In this document: piece by piece, positions 26,752 through 35,698 of the stretch
Numbering within the stretch: position 1 is the first letter of the stretch
Layout of the letters: each line of letters starts with the position of its first letter
DNA from: Phycisphaerales bacterium
GTDB taxonomy: Bacteria; Planctomycetota; Phycisphaerae; Phycisphaerales; UBA1924
DNA length: 64,000 bases
Assembly (NCBI GenBank): GCA_007693785.1
Contig: RECY01000028.1
Location: forward strand, 124,001 to 188,000
Direction of reading: 5' to 3'
Position numbers and translations under genes: made by a program
Notes under the pieces: model-generated
The model's input: the letters and a program-made list of their open reading frames with translations, nothing else
Told to the model about the DNA's origin: nothing
The model's database searches: none

Positions 26752-28316
26752 CGGATGTCTCCCTCGCCCGGTTCCCAGACGGTCTGGCCGGCGATCATGA
26801 CGCGCGTCACGCGCGACGCGGGGTGGAGCGGGTCGCCGGAGAGAAAGATCAGGTCAGCCTGCTTGCCGCGTTCGATCGTGCCCACGCGCCCGGAGACCCC
26901 GAGCAGGCGGGCCGGGTGACGCGTCACGCCCGCGAGGGCGGCCTCGCGGCTCAGGCCCTCGCGCACCAGCATCGCGAGCTGGTTCAGAAACATCTCCGGT
27001 CCGAGGCCAGCCTCGAACCGCGGGACGAAGATCAGCTCCGCCCCGCGGGCCGCGAGCTCGCCCGCGATGTTGTACCGCGTGACCGTCTGCGGGAGGAAGA
27101 CCATGTCGGGCGTGAGGATGAGCGGGACCTGGCGCTCGGCGAGGTCGTCCACAATGAGCGTGTAGTCGCTCCACATCATCGGCGAGCCGAAGTAGCTCAC
27201 ACGCCCCCAGTTGAACCCGCGGTCGAGGCGTTGCAGGCGGATCGCGTGGGTCAGCGTCTCCGGCGGCTTGAAGGCGTCGGCCGCGGGAGCCTGGGGCGCG
27301 CCTTGGTTCGCGCCCTGTCCGCCGCCCTGCCCGCGCCGCTGGGGCTGTTGCGGTTGTGCGCCCTGCTGCCCGCGCCGTCCCTGTGGCGCCTGCGCGCTCG
27401 CGGGCGGATCCGGGCGGAGCGCGGTCGAGAGCGCGTCGTCGAGGTGCGGGAGCCCGGCGGCCTGCGAGAACTCCACGACCATCAACGCCCCCTCGCGACG
27501 GTGGAGCAGGTCCACCATCGGCTGAAGGGTCGGCTCGATCTCCGGCGGCTTGAAGGCCGGGGGCTCGGATGGAGCGTCGCTCTCGTTGCTCCCGTTCCCG
27601 TTTTCAGTGCCCTGGGCGGTGCCGCCCGCGCGTTGGCCCTCGCCGTTCTCGCCGTTTTGCTTTTGCTGCTGCTCGGCTCGGCGGCGCTCGGCCTGCTCGC
27701 GGTCCCACTGGGCCCGCGCGTCTTCGACTTTCTTGATCTCCGCGCGGGCGCGGGTGATGGCGGTCGTCAGTGTCCGCTTGTCGCCCGGGAGATCGGTCAG
27801 GCTGACGCGGACGTACCCGCGTCGGCGGAGGACCTGATCCTCACGCGGGCCGGCGGTGCGGAACAGCGACGCCCGCCCCGAAATCCCGTCGCCGGGCGGG
27901 ATGAACGCGACGGCTGTGAATCCGGCGCGGAGCCAGGGCTCGAAATCGATGCGGTCGGCGTAGACGTCGCTCGCGGCGAGCTTGTCGGCGTTGATGCCCG
28001 AGCGTCGGTAGTTGTCGAGCCCGTAGCGTGTGCCGGCGTGGATGAGCCCGGGCATCACGGTCTGGTCTCGGGCGTCGATGACGGTCGCGTAGCTGGGCAC
28101 GTCGAGCGCGACGCCGACGAGGGTGATCTCGCCGTCCTCGATGACGATCTCGCCGTTCTCGATCTCGCGTCCGGAGACGGTGATGACCTTGCCGGCGCGG
28201 ATGACGGTCATCTCGGGCCTGTAGGACTGGGCCGAGGCCGCCGGCGCGAAGCACGCCAGGAGCAGCAACGCCAGGAGCGTCGCGGCAAGGGGGCTCGATG
28301 GGGCACGGGTGAACAT
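26748..28316 (-). CDS. Exported amidohydrolase-fold protein, metal ligands lost
   Basis: A 522-residue exported protein with signal peptide 1-29 (ending ASAQ). N-terminal beta-sandwich [20 protein letters not shown] and C-terminal [19 protein letters not shown] are standard for imidazolonepropionase-like amidohydrolases. The HxH site reads [14 protein letters not shown], with no HxH, and the strand-8 Asp is absent. A charged helix (residues about 195-225) leads into a Gly/Asn/Glu-rich segment, and a second Gln/Gly-rich segment lies near 305-345. GGAG stands five bases before ATG 28316. A 145-bp gap with tandem repeats separates it from the gene upstream. Confidence 0.8.
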   Translation of the reverse strand: MFTRAPSSPLAATLLALLLLACFAPAASAQSYRPEMTVIRAGKVITVSGREIENGEIVIEDGEITLVGVALDVPSYATVIDARDQTVMPGLIHAGTRYGLDNYRRSGINADKLAASDVYADRIDFEPWLRAGFTAVAFIPPGDGISGRASLFRTAGPREDQVLRRRGYVRVSLTDLPGDKRTLTTAITRARAEIKKVEDARAQWDREQAERRRAEQQQKQNGENGEGQRAGGTAQGTENGNGSNESDAPSEPPAFKPPEIEPTLQPMVDLLHRREGALMVVEFSQAAGLPHLDDALSTALRPDPPASAQAPQGRRGQQGAQPQQPQRRGQGGGQGANQGAPQAPAADAFKPPETLTHAIRLQRLDRGFNWGRVSYFGSPMMWSDYTLIVDDLAERQVPLILTPDMVFLPQTVTRYNIAGELAARGAELIFVPRFEAGLGPEMFLNQLAMLVREGLSREAALAGVTRHPARLLGVSGRVGTIERGKQADLIFLSGDPLHPASRVTRVMIAGQTVWEPGEGDIR

Positions 28317-28354
28317 GATCGCTCCGGGTGGACGGCTCGGGGGCGTGGTCGGTC

Positions 28355-28437
28355 GTCGGTCTGGCTCGTCGGTCTGGCTCGTTCGTGGGGCTCGTGGGGT
28401 CTGGTTCGCTCAGCGGGTTTCGTTCAGCGGGTTTCGT
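28355..28437. repeat. Two short tandem repeats in an array gap
   Basis: Unit one, GTCGGTCTGGCTC, occurs twice head to tail at 28355-28380 and degenerates onward. Unit two, TCAGCGGGTTTCGT, occurs twice at 28410-28437 followed by a partial third copy. They fill most of the 145-bp gap between two array genes, the longest gap in the array. Confidence 0.8.
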
Positions 28438-28461
28438 TCGGCAGGGCTCGTGAAGGCGGGT

Positions 28462-29727
28462 TCAGTGTCGGATGCCGTCGCGTTCGCTGTCGTAGACGAT
28501 CCGCCCGTCGACAACGGTCATCAGCGTGCGGTGGCGGGGGTCGATCGGGTCGCCGGTCCAGAGCGCGAAGTCCGCGTCCTTGCCAGGCTCGATGGTGCCG
28601 ATCTGCTCTTCCATCATCACCGCCTCGGCCCCGACACGCGTCAGCCCGGCGAGCGCCAGGTACGGGTCGAACCCGAGCCAGCACGCGATCGCGGCCTGGT
28701 TCGGGAGCTCTTCCTGCGGGATCACGGGCGCGTCGGTGTTGATGCCGAGCTTGGTGACCCCGCCCTGGTGCCAGCGTTGCACGATGCCCATCATCTTGCG
28801 CTGGGTGAGGTCGAAAAAGTGCGAGCGCGGGCCGACGATGGTGATGATGTTCTCCTCGCCGACGTCGAGCACCAGCGGGGCGACCTTCCACGCGTCGAAG
28901 GTCGAGTGGTCGAGCACGACTTTGAGCCCGAACTCGCGCCCGAGCATCTCGACGGTGGTGAGCAGGACCTGGTAGATCTGCGTGTGGACGCTCGCGGGGT
29001 ATTCGCGTGCGAAGAGCCCGCGGTACTCGTCGTAGAGCAGGTTGAACTCCGGACGCTCGTCGGCCTCGCCCGCCTCGTAGGCGTTCCACGACTCGTGATA
29101 TTCCTGAGCGATGCGCAGCGTGCGGCGCGTGTTGAAGTTCATCATCATGCGGTCCACCCGCCACCAGTACCGCTCGGGGTTGCCCGCCTGGGCGACCTTG
29201 AGCGAGCCCGGGCTGCGAACAACCGCGTCGTCCTGCCTGGTCCCGTCGGTGAACTTCACGACCGTCCCGAGCCCGCCGATGTTGGTTCCGGAACCCGGGA
29301 TGAGCAGCGCGGTGGTGATGCCCGCCGCCTGGGCGCGCTCCCACTCGTACGTCCCGGGGACGACCGTCTCGTGCGTCCGCAGGCCCGGGTTGGTCAGGTA
29401 GACCATGTCGTTCAGGTCGCTGAGCGAGCCCGCGGTGTGGTTGTGCAGCTCGACCATCCCCGGGACGAGCCACGCACGCGGCATATCGATGACCCGCGCC
29501 TCGTCCGGGATCACCGTCTCGCGTGAACGCCCGATCGACTCGATTCTGCCGTCGCGGACGATCACGGTCGCGTTGTTGATCACGCGGTCCTCGGCGTCCA
29601 TCGTGACGACCTTGCCCACGCGGAAGGCCTTGACCTCCGCGTGGGCCGCGGGTGCGAGCGGCCCGCTGAACGCGGCGAACACGGCGCCCACCAGGGCGAG
29701 GGGCGTCATCGGGGGGCGGTGCTTCAT
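28462..29727 (-). CDS. Exported amidohydrolase with intact metal-binding motif
   Basis: A 421-residue exported protein, signal peptide 1-30 (ending AAHA). It is the only member of the array with the full motif set: VPGMVELHNHTAG gives HxH at about residues 95 and 97, VVLDHSTFDAW and VGPRSHF provide His residues on later strands, and GINTDAPVIP gives the strand-8 Asp. The closest recognisable group is imidazolonepropionase-like and cyclic-peptide or dipeptide hydrolases, so hydrolysis of a C-N bond in the periplasm or outside the cell is likely; the substrate is unknown. Its ATG overlaps the stop of the tandem-domain gene upstream. Confidence 0.85.
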   Translation of the reverse strand: MKHRPPMTPLALVGAVFAAFSGPLAPAAHAEVKAFRVGKVVTMDAEDRVINNATVIVRDGRIESIGRSRETVIPDEARVIDMPRAWLVPGMVELHNHTAGSLSDLNDMVYLTNPGLRTHETVVPGTYEWERAQAAGITTALLIPGSGTNIGGLGTVVKFTDGTRQDDAVVRSPGSLKVAQAGNPERYWWRVDRMMMNFNTRRTLRIAQEYHESWNAYEAGEADERPEFNLLYDEYRGLFAREYPASVHTQIYQVLLTTVEMLGREFGLKVVLDHSTFDAWKVAPLVLDVGEENIITIVGPRSHFFDLTQRKMMGIVQRWHQGGVTKLGINTDAPVIPQEELPNQAAIACWLGFDPYLALAGLTRVGAEAVMMEEQIGTIEPGKDADFALWTGDPIDPRHRTLMTVVDGRIVYDSERDGIRH

Positions 29728-32648
29728 CGCGTGGTCTCCGTGCGGCTGGGGCGTGGGTGTTCGTCGTCGGCGTGGACGAGGCGCCCGTTCACGATCACGC
29801 GCCGCACGCGGCTGCCGACCTCGAACGGGTGCCCGCTGAACACCACCAAGTCCGCGTCCTTGCCGGCCTCGATCGAGCCGACCCGGTCTTCGAGCTGGTA
29901 CATCCGCGCCGCCTCGATCGTCATCGCTGCGAGCGCGTCATCCGGCGAGAGCCCGCTCGCCACCGCGTAGAGCGCGCTGAGCGCCAGGTCCCGGGCGCCG
30001 TCCTCGGCCGCCGACTGGAACGCGACGGGCACGCCCGCGCGACGCAGATCCGCCGCCTGGTGGTACGCCATGCGACGCTCGGTCCGGACGTTGTTCCGCG
30101 GGAGCACGACCCCGACACGCTTGCCCGCGAGCCGCTCGCGGTGCGCCGAGGCGCCCTCGGCATCCTGAAGCACGACCCGGAACCCGTACTCGTCGGCGAG
30201 CAGCCCGAGCACCGACGCGATCTCCGCTGGCGAGCTCGCACGCACGAACACCGGCGCCCGCTTCTCCAGCACGGCGCGGATCGGCTCGAGCGCCTCGTCG
30301 ATCGGCGGCGGCAGCGGCTCGCCGTCACGCCCCGTGGTCCGGCGCTTCCCGCTCGCGACGCGGAACTCCAGACGCTCCGCGTCGGTGCGGCTGCCTTCCA
30401 TCTCCGCTTCGAGCCCGAGGAAGCTGATCGTCCCGGTCAGCGTGTCGTCGCCGACGGTGCCCTCGAACTCCGGGAATCCCTGCCCGCCGGTGTCGATTTC
30501 CAGACGACCGGACACCCGGTCGCCGTCGAGCTCGCCCACGATCTTGTGCTCGAGCGCCGCCGCCTCGGGGTGCAGGATCCGCCCTTCGAACGTCGTCCCG
30601 TCCAGGTTGATGCCGACCGGCCCGCTGATCGGCTCGGGCAGGACCTCGGCCCGGACGCTGATCTCCCACGTGCCCGTCAGCGGGTCCGGGCCGGCGGCTT
30701 CGGGGGTCGCGATCGCTTCGGTCTGCGGCTCCGTATCCACCTCGAGCCCCTGGGCCCGCGCCTCGCGCCACGCCTCGTGACGCTCGCGGTACTCCGACCA
30801 GCGGTCGGTGTACGCACGCCCCGCCTCGATCCGGCGCTTCAGGCGATCGGCGATGCCCGTCGGGTCCTCGCCCTGCACGTCGAACGCGAGGGCCGCGACC
30901 GGACGCACGATCCGATCGCTCGGCCCGCGTCCGTGCGTCTTCACCGCCGACAGACGCGAGCCCTGGCGGTTCAACTGGTACGGCGCACGGATCGTCATCG
31001 TGACGCCGGCGCTCGCGACACGACGATCGAGTTCGTCCGGCGTGCCCACGAGGCTCGACAGCAGCACCTCCGTCCCCGGTGCGCCGCGGTCGCCCTCGAA
31101 GCCCAGATGCCCGAACGCGTCGATCAGCCCCGGCGCCACAAAGCCGTCCGGCCCCGCGTCCAACACCGACGCGTGCGACGGACGAGCCACGCGACGACCC
31201 ACGGCGACGATCTTCCCGTCCTCGATCAGCACCTGCCCGTCGCGCAGTTCCTCCCCCGGCCCCAGCCAGATCGTCCCAGCGCTCACCACCATCGCCCATG
31301 GACGCTCACCGGGTTGGTCGGACGCCCGCTCGCCGGCGAGCGCCGTCATCGGCGCGTCGTCGGCGTTAAAGACCGTCCGCCCCCGGACGAGGACGCGCTG
31401 CACGCTCGAAGCCGCGTCGAGCGGCGAGCCGGCAAGGATGACCAGGTCCGCGTCCTTGCCCGCTTCGAGGCTGCCGACGCGGTCGCCGACGCCCATCGCC
31501 TCCGCGGGCACGCGCGTGATCGCTTCGATGATGCGTTGCTCGCTGAGCCCGGCGCGGAGCGCCAGCGCGGCCGCCAAGCGGAGATCCGCGGTCGCCTCGC
31601 CCGGACGCCGAGCGATCGCGAGGCGCACCCGCCCGAGCTCGGCCAGGTGCGCGATGTCGCTCTCGAGCGCCCGCGGGTTGATGCCGCGGTCGCGCGGGGC
31701 CTGGAACGGGGCGTCGATCGTGTAAACCAGCGGGATCCCGGCTTCGGCGAGCTCGCTCGCGACCGGCAGGGCTTCGAGCCCGCCCACGACATACCCGCCA
31801 CGCTCGCTGGAGGCGAGGAAGCTGATCGCCGACCGCAGGTCCGCCGCCCGGTCGGCCTGCACGCGGATCGGGAGCTCGTCCCGCCACGCCTGCGCCAACG
31901 CGCGGGCGTGCAGGTCGTCCATCGGCGGCGTCGTGCCCTCGACAGGGGTGATCGGCTCGCCCGCGAGCGCACGCTCGATCGAGCCGCGGAGGGTCAGCAT
32001 CTGCGAGAGGCGGCTCTGCGGGCGTTGGCGCACGCTCGCCTCGATCGCGCGCTCGGGCATCGGCGGGATCAGCAAACGCTCGACCGCCGGCGCGTTGAAG
32101 GCGCGCTCGCCGAGCGTGACGGTCAGGTCGGCTTCCTCGCGGAGCAGGCGGTCCTCTGGCGAGCCCCCGAGGCGGACCACCCCGCCGCGACCCGAGAGCA
32201 GGCGGTGCGAGCCGGGCCCGATGTGCGCGGTGGTCACGCCCCCGGCCAGCACCGCGCGGTAGTCGGCGAACGTGTCGAACGCGTCGATCGCGCGGAAGGC
32301 CGCGCCGACGGAGGCGTCGCCCTCGTGCGGCTGCACGACCCCGCTGACCGCCGAGACCAGCCCGGGCATCACCGTCGCGTCCGGCAGGTGGACGACCGGG
32401 ACGTCGCCGGGGATCGACAGGTCCCACGCGCCGACCGCCTCGATGCGCCCGTCGCGCACGACGATCACGCCCGGCTCGTGGCTGAACGGGCCCTCGGCGC
32501 TCGCGGTGATGACGCGCCCGGCGCGGAGCGCGAACGTCTGCGCGTCGGTCGGGGGCGGCGAGACCGCCAGGGCCGACAAGGCCGCGAGGATCCCGAGCGC
32601 GGCGCGGGGGCGAGCGCGGAGCGCGCGGTCGAGCGTGCGTGCAATCAT
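29724..32648 (-). CDS. Exported tandem double amidohydrolase-fold protein with inserted beta module
   Basis: A 974-residue exported protein with two complete amidohydrolase modules. Signal peptide about 1-36. Module 1 (about 37-530) has ATVMPGLVSAVSGVV in place of PGxxDxHxH and ends in GSLEAGKDADLVILAGSP. Module 2 (about 550-974) has APGLIDAFGHLGF, keeping only the second His, and ends in GSIEAGKDADLVVFSGHP. At about 650-755, between a charged helix and strand 4 of module 2, lies an all-beta insert (PLTGTWEISVRAEVLPEP...). No longer version was used because ATG 32648 overlaps the previous stop as ATGA and precedes the signal peptide. Confidence 0.8.
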   Translation of the reverse strand: MIARTLDRALRARPRAALGILAALSALAVSPPPTDAQTFALRAGRVITASAEGPFSHEPGVIVVRDGRIEAVGAWDLSIPGDVPVVHLPDATVMPGLVSAVSGVVQPHEGDASVGAAFRAIDAFDTFADYRAVLAGGVTTAHIGPGSHRLLSGRGGVVRLGGSPEDRLLREEADLTVTLGERAFNAPAVERLLIPPMPERAIEASVRQRPQSRLSQMLTLRGSIERALAGEPITPVEGTTPPMDDLHARALAQAWRDELPIRVQADRAADLRSAISFLASSERGGYVVGGLEALPVASELAEAGIPLVYTIDAPFQAPRDRGINPRALESDIAHLAELGRVRLAIARRPGEATADLRLAAALALRAGLSEQRIIEAITRVPAEAMGVGDRVGSLEAGKDADLVILAGSPLDAASSVQRVLVRGRTVFNADDAPMTALAGERASDQPGERPWAMVVSAGTIWLGPGEELRDGQVLIEDGKIVAVGRRVARPSHASVLDAGPDGFVAPGLIDAFGHLGFEGDRGAPGTEVLLSSLVGTPDELDRRVASAGVTMTIRAPYQLNRQGSRLSAVKTHGRGPSDRIVRPVAALAFDVQGEDPTGIADRLKRRIEAGRAYTDRWSEYRERHEAWREARAQGLEVDTEPQTEAIATPEAAGPDPLTGTWEISVRAEVLPEPISGPVGINLDGTTFEGRILHPEAAALEHKIVGELDGDRVSGRLEIDTGGQGFPEFEGTVGDDTLTGTISFLGLEAEMEGSRTDAERLEFRVASGKRRTTGRDGEPLPPPIDEALEPIRAVLEKRAPVFVRASSPAEIASVLGLLADEYGFRVVLQDAEGASAHRERLAGKRVGVVLPRNNVRTERRMAYHQAADLRRAGVPVAFQSAAEDGARDLALSALYAVASGLSPDDALAAMTIEAARMYQLEDRVGSIEAGKDADLVVFSGHPFEVGSRVRRVIVNGRLVHADDEHPRPSRTETTR

Positions 32649-34102
32649 TCCTGGTTGCTCCGGTTGTTCGCGTCGTTCCGCCCGTTGCGAGCGCGGTCGT
32701 TGTCGTCGCTGTCGTCGTTGTTGTTGTTGTTGTTGTTGTTGCTGTTGCTGTTGTTGCTGTTGTTGGAGCGGGCCGGACCGCTCGCCCCGTTGTCCTGACG
32801 GCGCTGGAGGCGGAGGAGTTCTTGAAGCCGTGTGTCGCTCTCGCGCTCGTAGGCGAGGGCGCCGTCGATGTAGACCGATTCGACGCGGGTGTTGAAATCG
32901 AGCGGGTCGCCCGAGAGCACGAGGATGTTCGCGTCCTTGCCGACCTCGAGCGAGCCGACGCGGTCGCCCATGCCCATCATGGTCGCGGGGTTGATCGTGA
33001 TCGACTCGAGCGCGACCTGGCGCGGCACCCCGTGGCGGACAAGCAGGGCCGCCTGGTAGTTCAGGAACCGCTCGGCGAACGAGTCGCTCGGGTTGGGCTG
33101 GAGCGCGAAGGTTACCCCGGCCTCGTGGAAGACCGTGGGAACAAACGTCTCGATCAGCTCGCCGGAGATCGGGTCCCGCTCGCGATGGAAGAGCTGAGAC
33201 GGGAGCACGACGCGCACGCCGGCGTCGGCGATTTCGCGGGCCGCCAGGTGCGCATCGCCGTCGATCACCAGCACGGTCTGCTCGTGGAAGCCTTGATCCC
33301 GGGCGACGCGGAGCGCGGGAGCGACGTCCATCGCCGCGCCGGCGTAGATCCACGCGCCGAGCTCCCCCCGTCGGAGCCGGACAAGGTTGAGGTGCAGCTC
33401 GTCGTAGTCGCGGTCCTCGAGCAGCGCCATGCCGCGCTCGCGCGCCTCGGCGGGCCCGACATCCATCGGCTTCTCGTCTTCTTTCAGCTTCTCCTCGTAC
33501 TTCGCCTCGGCGAGCTTGGCGATCGCGTCGTCGAGGGCGAGGAACGCCTCGCGGAGCTGGGCCATCTGGACCATGCGGTCCGAGCCGCGTCGCGGGCTGG
33601 TGCTGAGCTTGAGCGCAACGTCGGCCCGCGCGGTCATCTCGCTGACGCTGAGCCCGATCGGGTGCACCACGCGGCTCACGCCGCCGATGACCGTGTTGTT
33701 CGCCTGGATGACGTGAACACTCGTGATCCCCTCCCGGAGCGCGTTCTCAAAGAACAGCGCCGAGGGGTCGAGCGCGTCGCCCACGTCGAGGAACGGCGCG
33801 ACGGGCAACGCCTCGTTCGCGACGTCGAGCCCGTCGGACGAGTGCGGGTGGATCATGCCCGGCATGATCACGAGCCCGGTGCAATCGACCTCGAACGCGT
33901 CGTAGGGGATCTCGACCTCGCCGCCGATCGCGACGATCACCCCGCGCTCCACGAGCACGGTCCCGTTCTCGATCCGGTCGCCGACGATCGGCAGGATCGT
34001 GCCGCCGGTGAAGGCGACGCGTTCGGGTGGCGGGGCCGCGTTCGCGGTGCTCGCACAGAACGCCGCGGTCGCGACGCAGCCGATGATGCCCAGGCGGTTC
34101 AT
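32645..34102 (-). CDS. Exported amidohydrolase-fold protein with Asn-rich tail
   Basis: A 485-residue exported protein, signal peptide about 1-23 (ending TANA). The metal site reads MPGMIHPHSSDGL: relative to PGxxDxHxH there is His at the Asp position and at the first His, but Ser at the second, so it is degenerate. The strand-8 segment (VTFALQPNPSDSF) lacks the canonical Asp. A charged helix (AKYEEKLKEDEK) stands at the same place as in its neighbours. The last 45 residues are Asn/Asp/Ser/Arg-rich, encoded by an AAC-type triplet repeat. ATG 34102 or GTG 34108 may be the start. Confidence 0.8.
   Translation of the reverse strand: MNRLGIIGCVATAAFCASTANAAPPPERVAFTGGTILPIVGDRIENGTVLVERGVIVAIGGEVEIPYDAFEVDCTGLVIMPGMIHPHSSDGLDVANEALPVAPFLDVGDALDPSALFFENALREGITSVHVIQANNTVIGGVSRVVHPIGLSVSEMTARADVALKLSTSPRRGSDRMVQMAQLREAFLALDDAIAKLAEAKYEEKLKEDEKPMDVGPAEARERGMALLEDRDYDELHLNLVRLRRGELGAWIYAGAAMDVAPALRVARDQGFHEQTVLVIDGDAHLAAREIADAGVRVVLPSQLFHRERDPISGELIETFVPTVFHEAGVTFALQPNPSDSFAERFLNYQAALLVRHGVPRQVALESITINPATMMGMGDRVGSLEVGKDANILVLSGDPLDFNTRVESVYIDGALAYERESDTRLQELLRLQRRQDNGASGPARSNNSNNSNSNNNNNNNNDDSDDNDRARNGRNDANNRSNQE
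32717..32765. repeat. GTT/AAC trinucleotide microsatellite at a gene 3' end
   Basis: About 49 bases of near-perfect GTT units with a few GCT interruptions; on the coding strand it reads AAC and encodes a run of Asn. Because the unit is three bases, length change would alter the Asn tail without shifting frame. It lies about 70 bases before the overlapping start of the next gene. Confidence 0.9.
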
Positions 34103-34148
34103 GATCACTGGTTCCCTTGAAAGCGAACGGGATGCTCGGAAAGACTCG

Positions 34149-34175
34149 AAAAAAACACGCGGCGTCTCGCGGTGC
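34149..34175 (-). terminator. Possible weak internal terminator in the amidohydrolase array
   Basis: In the 84-bp gap between two array genes, the minus strand has GC-rich inverted segments (TCGCG-CAC-CGCGA and a bulged CAC-GCG/CGC-GTG) directly followed by seven T residues. The stem is not strong, so partial termination is the most that can be suggested. Confidence 0.35.
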
Positions 34176-34186
34176 GCGACACGGGA

Positions 34187-35698
34187 TCAGCGACGGTCAA
34201 CCTCCACGCGGCCGTTGATGAGCACGAGGAGCGGGCGGCTGGTCGGGTCCAGCGGCTCCCCGCTCCACACCACCAGGTCCGCGTCCTTGCCCGCCTCGAT
34301 CGAGCCGACGCGGTCGTCGATGCCCAGGATCTCCGCGGGCGTCAGCGTCACGGCGCGGAGCGCGTCCCCCGGGGACACACCGGACCACACCGCGTACATC
34401 GCCTGACGCGCCAGCCCGTTCTCGTCACGCAGGTCCTGCGCCGTCAACGCGGTGCGGACGCCGGCGTCCAGGAGCTCGCGGAACGTCCCGAGCCGCCCGC
34501 GACGGGCCTCGGGCGTGAAGCGCCGCGGCCCGGTCGGGTCGGCCTCGATCGGGCCGAAGACCACCGTCGCGTCCGCGTCCTTGAGCAGGTCGATCAGCTC
34601 GTACGCCTCGGTCGCCTCCAGCAGCGTGAACGAGAGCCCGAACTCTCGCCCCATCCGGAAGGCCGACTCGATGTCGTTCTTCTGACGCGCGTGCACACGC
34701 AGCGGCACCTCGCCGACGCGGACCCGGTGGAGCACATCGAGCGCCGCCAGCGGCGCGGTGTCGGCCCCGCTCACCGGCAGGCCCTCGGCGTGGCGGGCCG
34801 AGTCGTAAAACGCCTTGCGGAACACCCACGTCACGCCCATCCGCGTGTTCGGGCGCCGCGTCTGATTCGTCACAAACCCGCGGAACGGCGGGTTGTTGCC
34901 CGGTCCGAAGCGGAACGTGTCGCTGTTCATCGCCGCCTGGACCGCCGATTGCTCCTCCACGACGCGACCGCGCACCGGCCCGCCCGTGCGCACGATCGCG
35001 CCGCGGGGCCCGATGACGGCCGCCGAATCCGGGCTGACGAACACCGTCGTCACGCCGCCGCCCGCGAGGCGGTCAAAGTCCGCGCCGCGAAGATTGATCG
35101 AATCGAGCACGCTCGTGTGCGCCACGACCTCGCTCGAACTCTCCGTGAGGCTCGCGGTGGAGACCAGCCCGCTGGCGGCCTCCATCGGCATGTGATTCGG
35201 GAACGCGCACAGCGGGCAGGTCACGCCGTCCACCTCGTACTCGAAGTGCATGTGCCCCGCCGGGCAGAGGTCAAAGCCCGTGCACGTGCACGCGAACGCG
35301 CCCGTCTCGTGGTCGCCGTGCATGCGACGGACGATCTCCGCGAGCCGCCCGCGCCCGCTCTCGCGCCGGGCCGCGTCGAACGGATCCACACGCTCCAGCC
35401 GCGCATAGGCGTCGATCAGGCCCGGCGTGACGCTGCTCCGCTCGACCTCGATCACGGTCGCACCGCGCGGGATCGCCAGCCCGGGGCCCACACCGGCGAT
35501 CTTGCCCCCGACGATAAGCACCACGCCGTTCTCGATCGTTTCCCCGTTGCCGAGGTGGACGGTGTCGGCCTTGATCGCGATCGTTTGCTCACGGTCGCCC
35601 CGGTTCTGGCCCTGGGCGTGCGCGTCGGTCGCGAGCATCGCGCCCGCGACGCACGCCAGGGCCGCCCCGAACCGTCGGATCTGGTGTCGGAGATTCAT
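34187..35698 (-). CDS. Exported amidohydrolase-fold protein with Cys/His-rich insert
   Basis: A 503-residue exported protein, signal peptide 1-29 (ending DAHAQ). The N-terminal beta-sandwich and the C-terminal GSIEAGKDADLVVWSGEP are normal, but the metal site reads TPGLIDAYARLER, both His lost. About residues 125-170 form an unusual insert with Cys 137, 139, 145, His 149 and 151, a CPLC pair at 161/164 and His 169, which looks like a small zinc-binding module. Its ATG overlaps the stop of the gene upstream. The original hydrolase site is probably dead, and the new metal site may be structural. Confidence 0.8.
   Translation of the reverse strand: MNLRHQIRRFGAALACVAGAMLATDAHAQGQNRGDREQTIAIKADTVHLGNGETIENGVVLIVGGKIAGVGPGLAIPRGATVIEVERSSVTPGLIDAYARLERVDPFDAARRESGRGRLAEIVRRMHGDHETGAFACTCTGFDLCPAGHMHFEYEVDGVTCPLCAFPNHMPMEAASGLVSTASLTESSSEVVAHTSVLDSINLRGADFDRLAGGGVTTVFVSPDSAAVIGPRGAIVRTGGPVRGRVVEEQSAVQAAMNSDTFRFGPGNNPPFRGFVTNQTRRPNTRMGVTWVFRKAFYDSARHAEGLPVSGADTAPLAALDVLHRVRVGEVPLRVHARQKNDIESAFRMGREFGLSFTLLEATEAYELIDLLKDADATVVFGPIEADPTGPRRFTPEARRGRLGTFRELLDAGVRTALTAQDLRDENGLARQAMYAVWSGVSPGDALRAVTLTPAEILGIDDRVGSIEAGKDADLVVWSGEPLDPTSRPLLVLINGRVEVDRR

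Noticed and set aside
29757-32798. A 1013-codon plus-strand frame over the tandem amidohydrolase gene
   Set aside because: Arg/His/Asp-rich shadow without any motif; the minus strand carries two amidohydrolase modules with signal peptide and ATGA overlaps.
32649-33353. N-terminal extension of the tandem amidohydrolase gene to 33353
   Set aside because: It would overlap the upstream gene by about 700 bases, adds Arg/Gln low-complexity sequence and hides the signal peptide that starts at 32648.
33820-33870. HPH in the 32645-34102 protein as an intact HxH metal site
   Set aside because: Aligned with PGxxDxHxH the residues fall two positions early; the second ligand is Ser and the strand-8 Asp is missing.
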